Shown here: one piece after another, positions 63,941-64,000 of the stretch
Position numbering within the stretch: position 1 is the stretch's first letter
How the letters are laid out: every line of letters begins with the position of its first letter
NCBI GenBank assembly: GCA_900540095.1
Contig: UQEO01000001.1
Location: 4,649 to 68,648 of the forward strand
Origin: an uncultured Collinsella sp.
GTDB taxonomy: Bacteria; Actinomycetota; Coriobacteriia; Coriobacteriales; Coriobacteriaceae
DNA length: 64,000 nt
Direction: 5' to 3'
Notes under the pieces: model-generated
Told to the model about the DNA's origin: nothing
Databases searched by the model: none
The model's input: the letters and a program-made list of their open reading frames with translations, nothing else
Position numbers and translations under genes: made by a program

Positions 63941-64000
63941 AAGTTGCGGTGGAATAGTTCCCGTTTAACCCCTCAAGACGGCCAAACGGGAACTATTCCA
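63941..64000. repeat. Palindromic intergenic element, TTGCGGTG family, copy 4 (cut by window end)
   Basis: Left arm AAGTTGCGGTGGAATAGTTC then CCGTTT; right arm AAACGGGAACTATTCCA continues beyond the window. All visible pairs are perfect. The inner GGAATAGTTCC matches copy 3 most closely. Confidence 0.85.

Overview
The window is about 64 kb of GC-rich bacterial chromosome, densely coded and mostly on the minus strand. The gene set points to a Gram-positive actinobacterium of the class Coriobacteriia, probably a Collinsella-like gut anaerobe. The reasons are a division and wall (dcw) cluster followed by sepF, yggT and divIVA with no ftsA, a tetra-S1-domain RpsA, an oxygen-sensitive cysteine desulfidase gene, a C_GCAxxG_C_C protein, and many long intergenic palindromes. 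The genus is inferred from style and is not proven.

Left part (1-34.9 kb), mostly housekeeping singletons and pairs. It holds moeA (cut by the window edge), a CLC-type anion transporter, a diacylglycerol-kinase-like lipid kinase, a GGQ ribosome-rescue factor, xpt, an MFS exporter, metY, a C_GCAxxG_C_C protein, a YigZ protein, the RNase P RNA, rpsA, a HAD phosphatase, a frameshifted cysteine desulfidase, rpiB, ndk, argH and argG, a Cof-type phosphatase, polA, an M18 aminopeptidase, yaaA, a TPP riboswitch with thiC, then thiD. After these come a pentapeptide-repeat protein, an SGNH hydrolase, a PARG-like macrodomain protein, a Bax-inhibitor-1 protein, a PiT phosphate transporter with its DUF47 partner, and a nitroreductase.

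Middle part (34.9-42.8 kb), all minus strand. Reading in the direction of transcription, pgeF overlaps pstS and is followed by pstC-pstA-pstB-phoU (high-affinity phosphate uptake), then yggS-sepF-yggT-divIVA (septum and polar growth). A tandem TTTACG repeat with 11-bp period lies upstream of pgeF and looks like a Pho box.

Right part (43-58.6 kb) is the dcw cluster on the minus strand: mraZ-rsmH-ftsL-ftsI-murF-mraY-murD-ftsW-murG-murC-murB-ftsQ-ftsZ. It covers lipid II synthesis and Z-ring assembly. murE is not in its usual place between ftsI and murF. Tandem GTGGGG repeats upstream of mraZ are probable MraZ operators. Beyond are xerD, pyrG, a small winged-helix regulator and a DUF1846 protein.

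The most interesting non-annotated signals are these: (1) a 24-codon ORF with a strong ribosome-binding site upstream of argG, whose last ten codons include six Arg codons and end in a hairpin, i.e. a probable arginine attenuator; (2) a small 56-aa ORF between argG and argH; (3) a family of imperfect intergenic palindromes sharing the terminal octamer TTGCGGTG, with arms that covary; (4) a yggT gene that appears to lack any ATG, GTG or TTG start at the right place; (5) very long perfect inverted repeats around 8.7, 19.4 and 34.0 kb.
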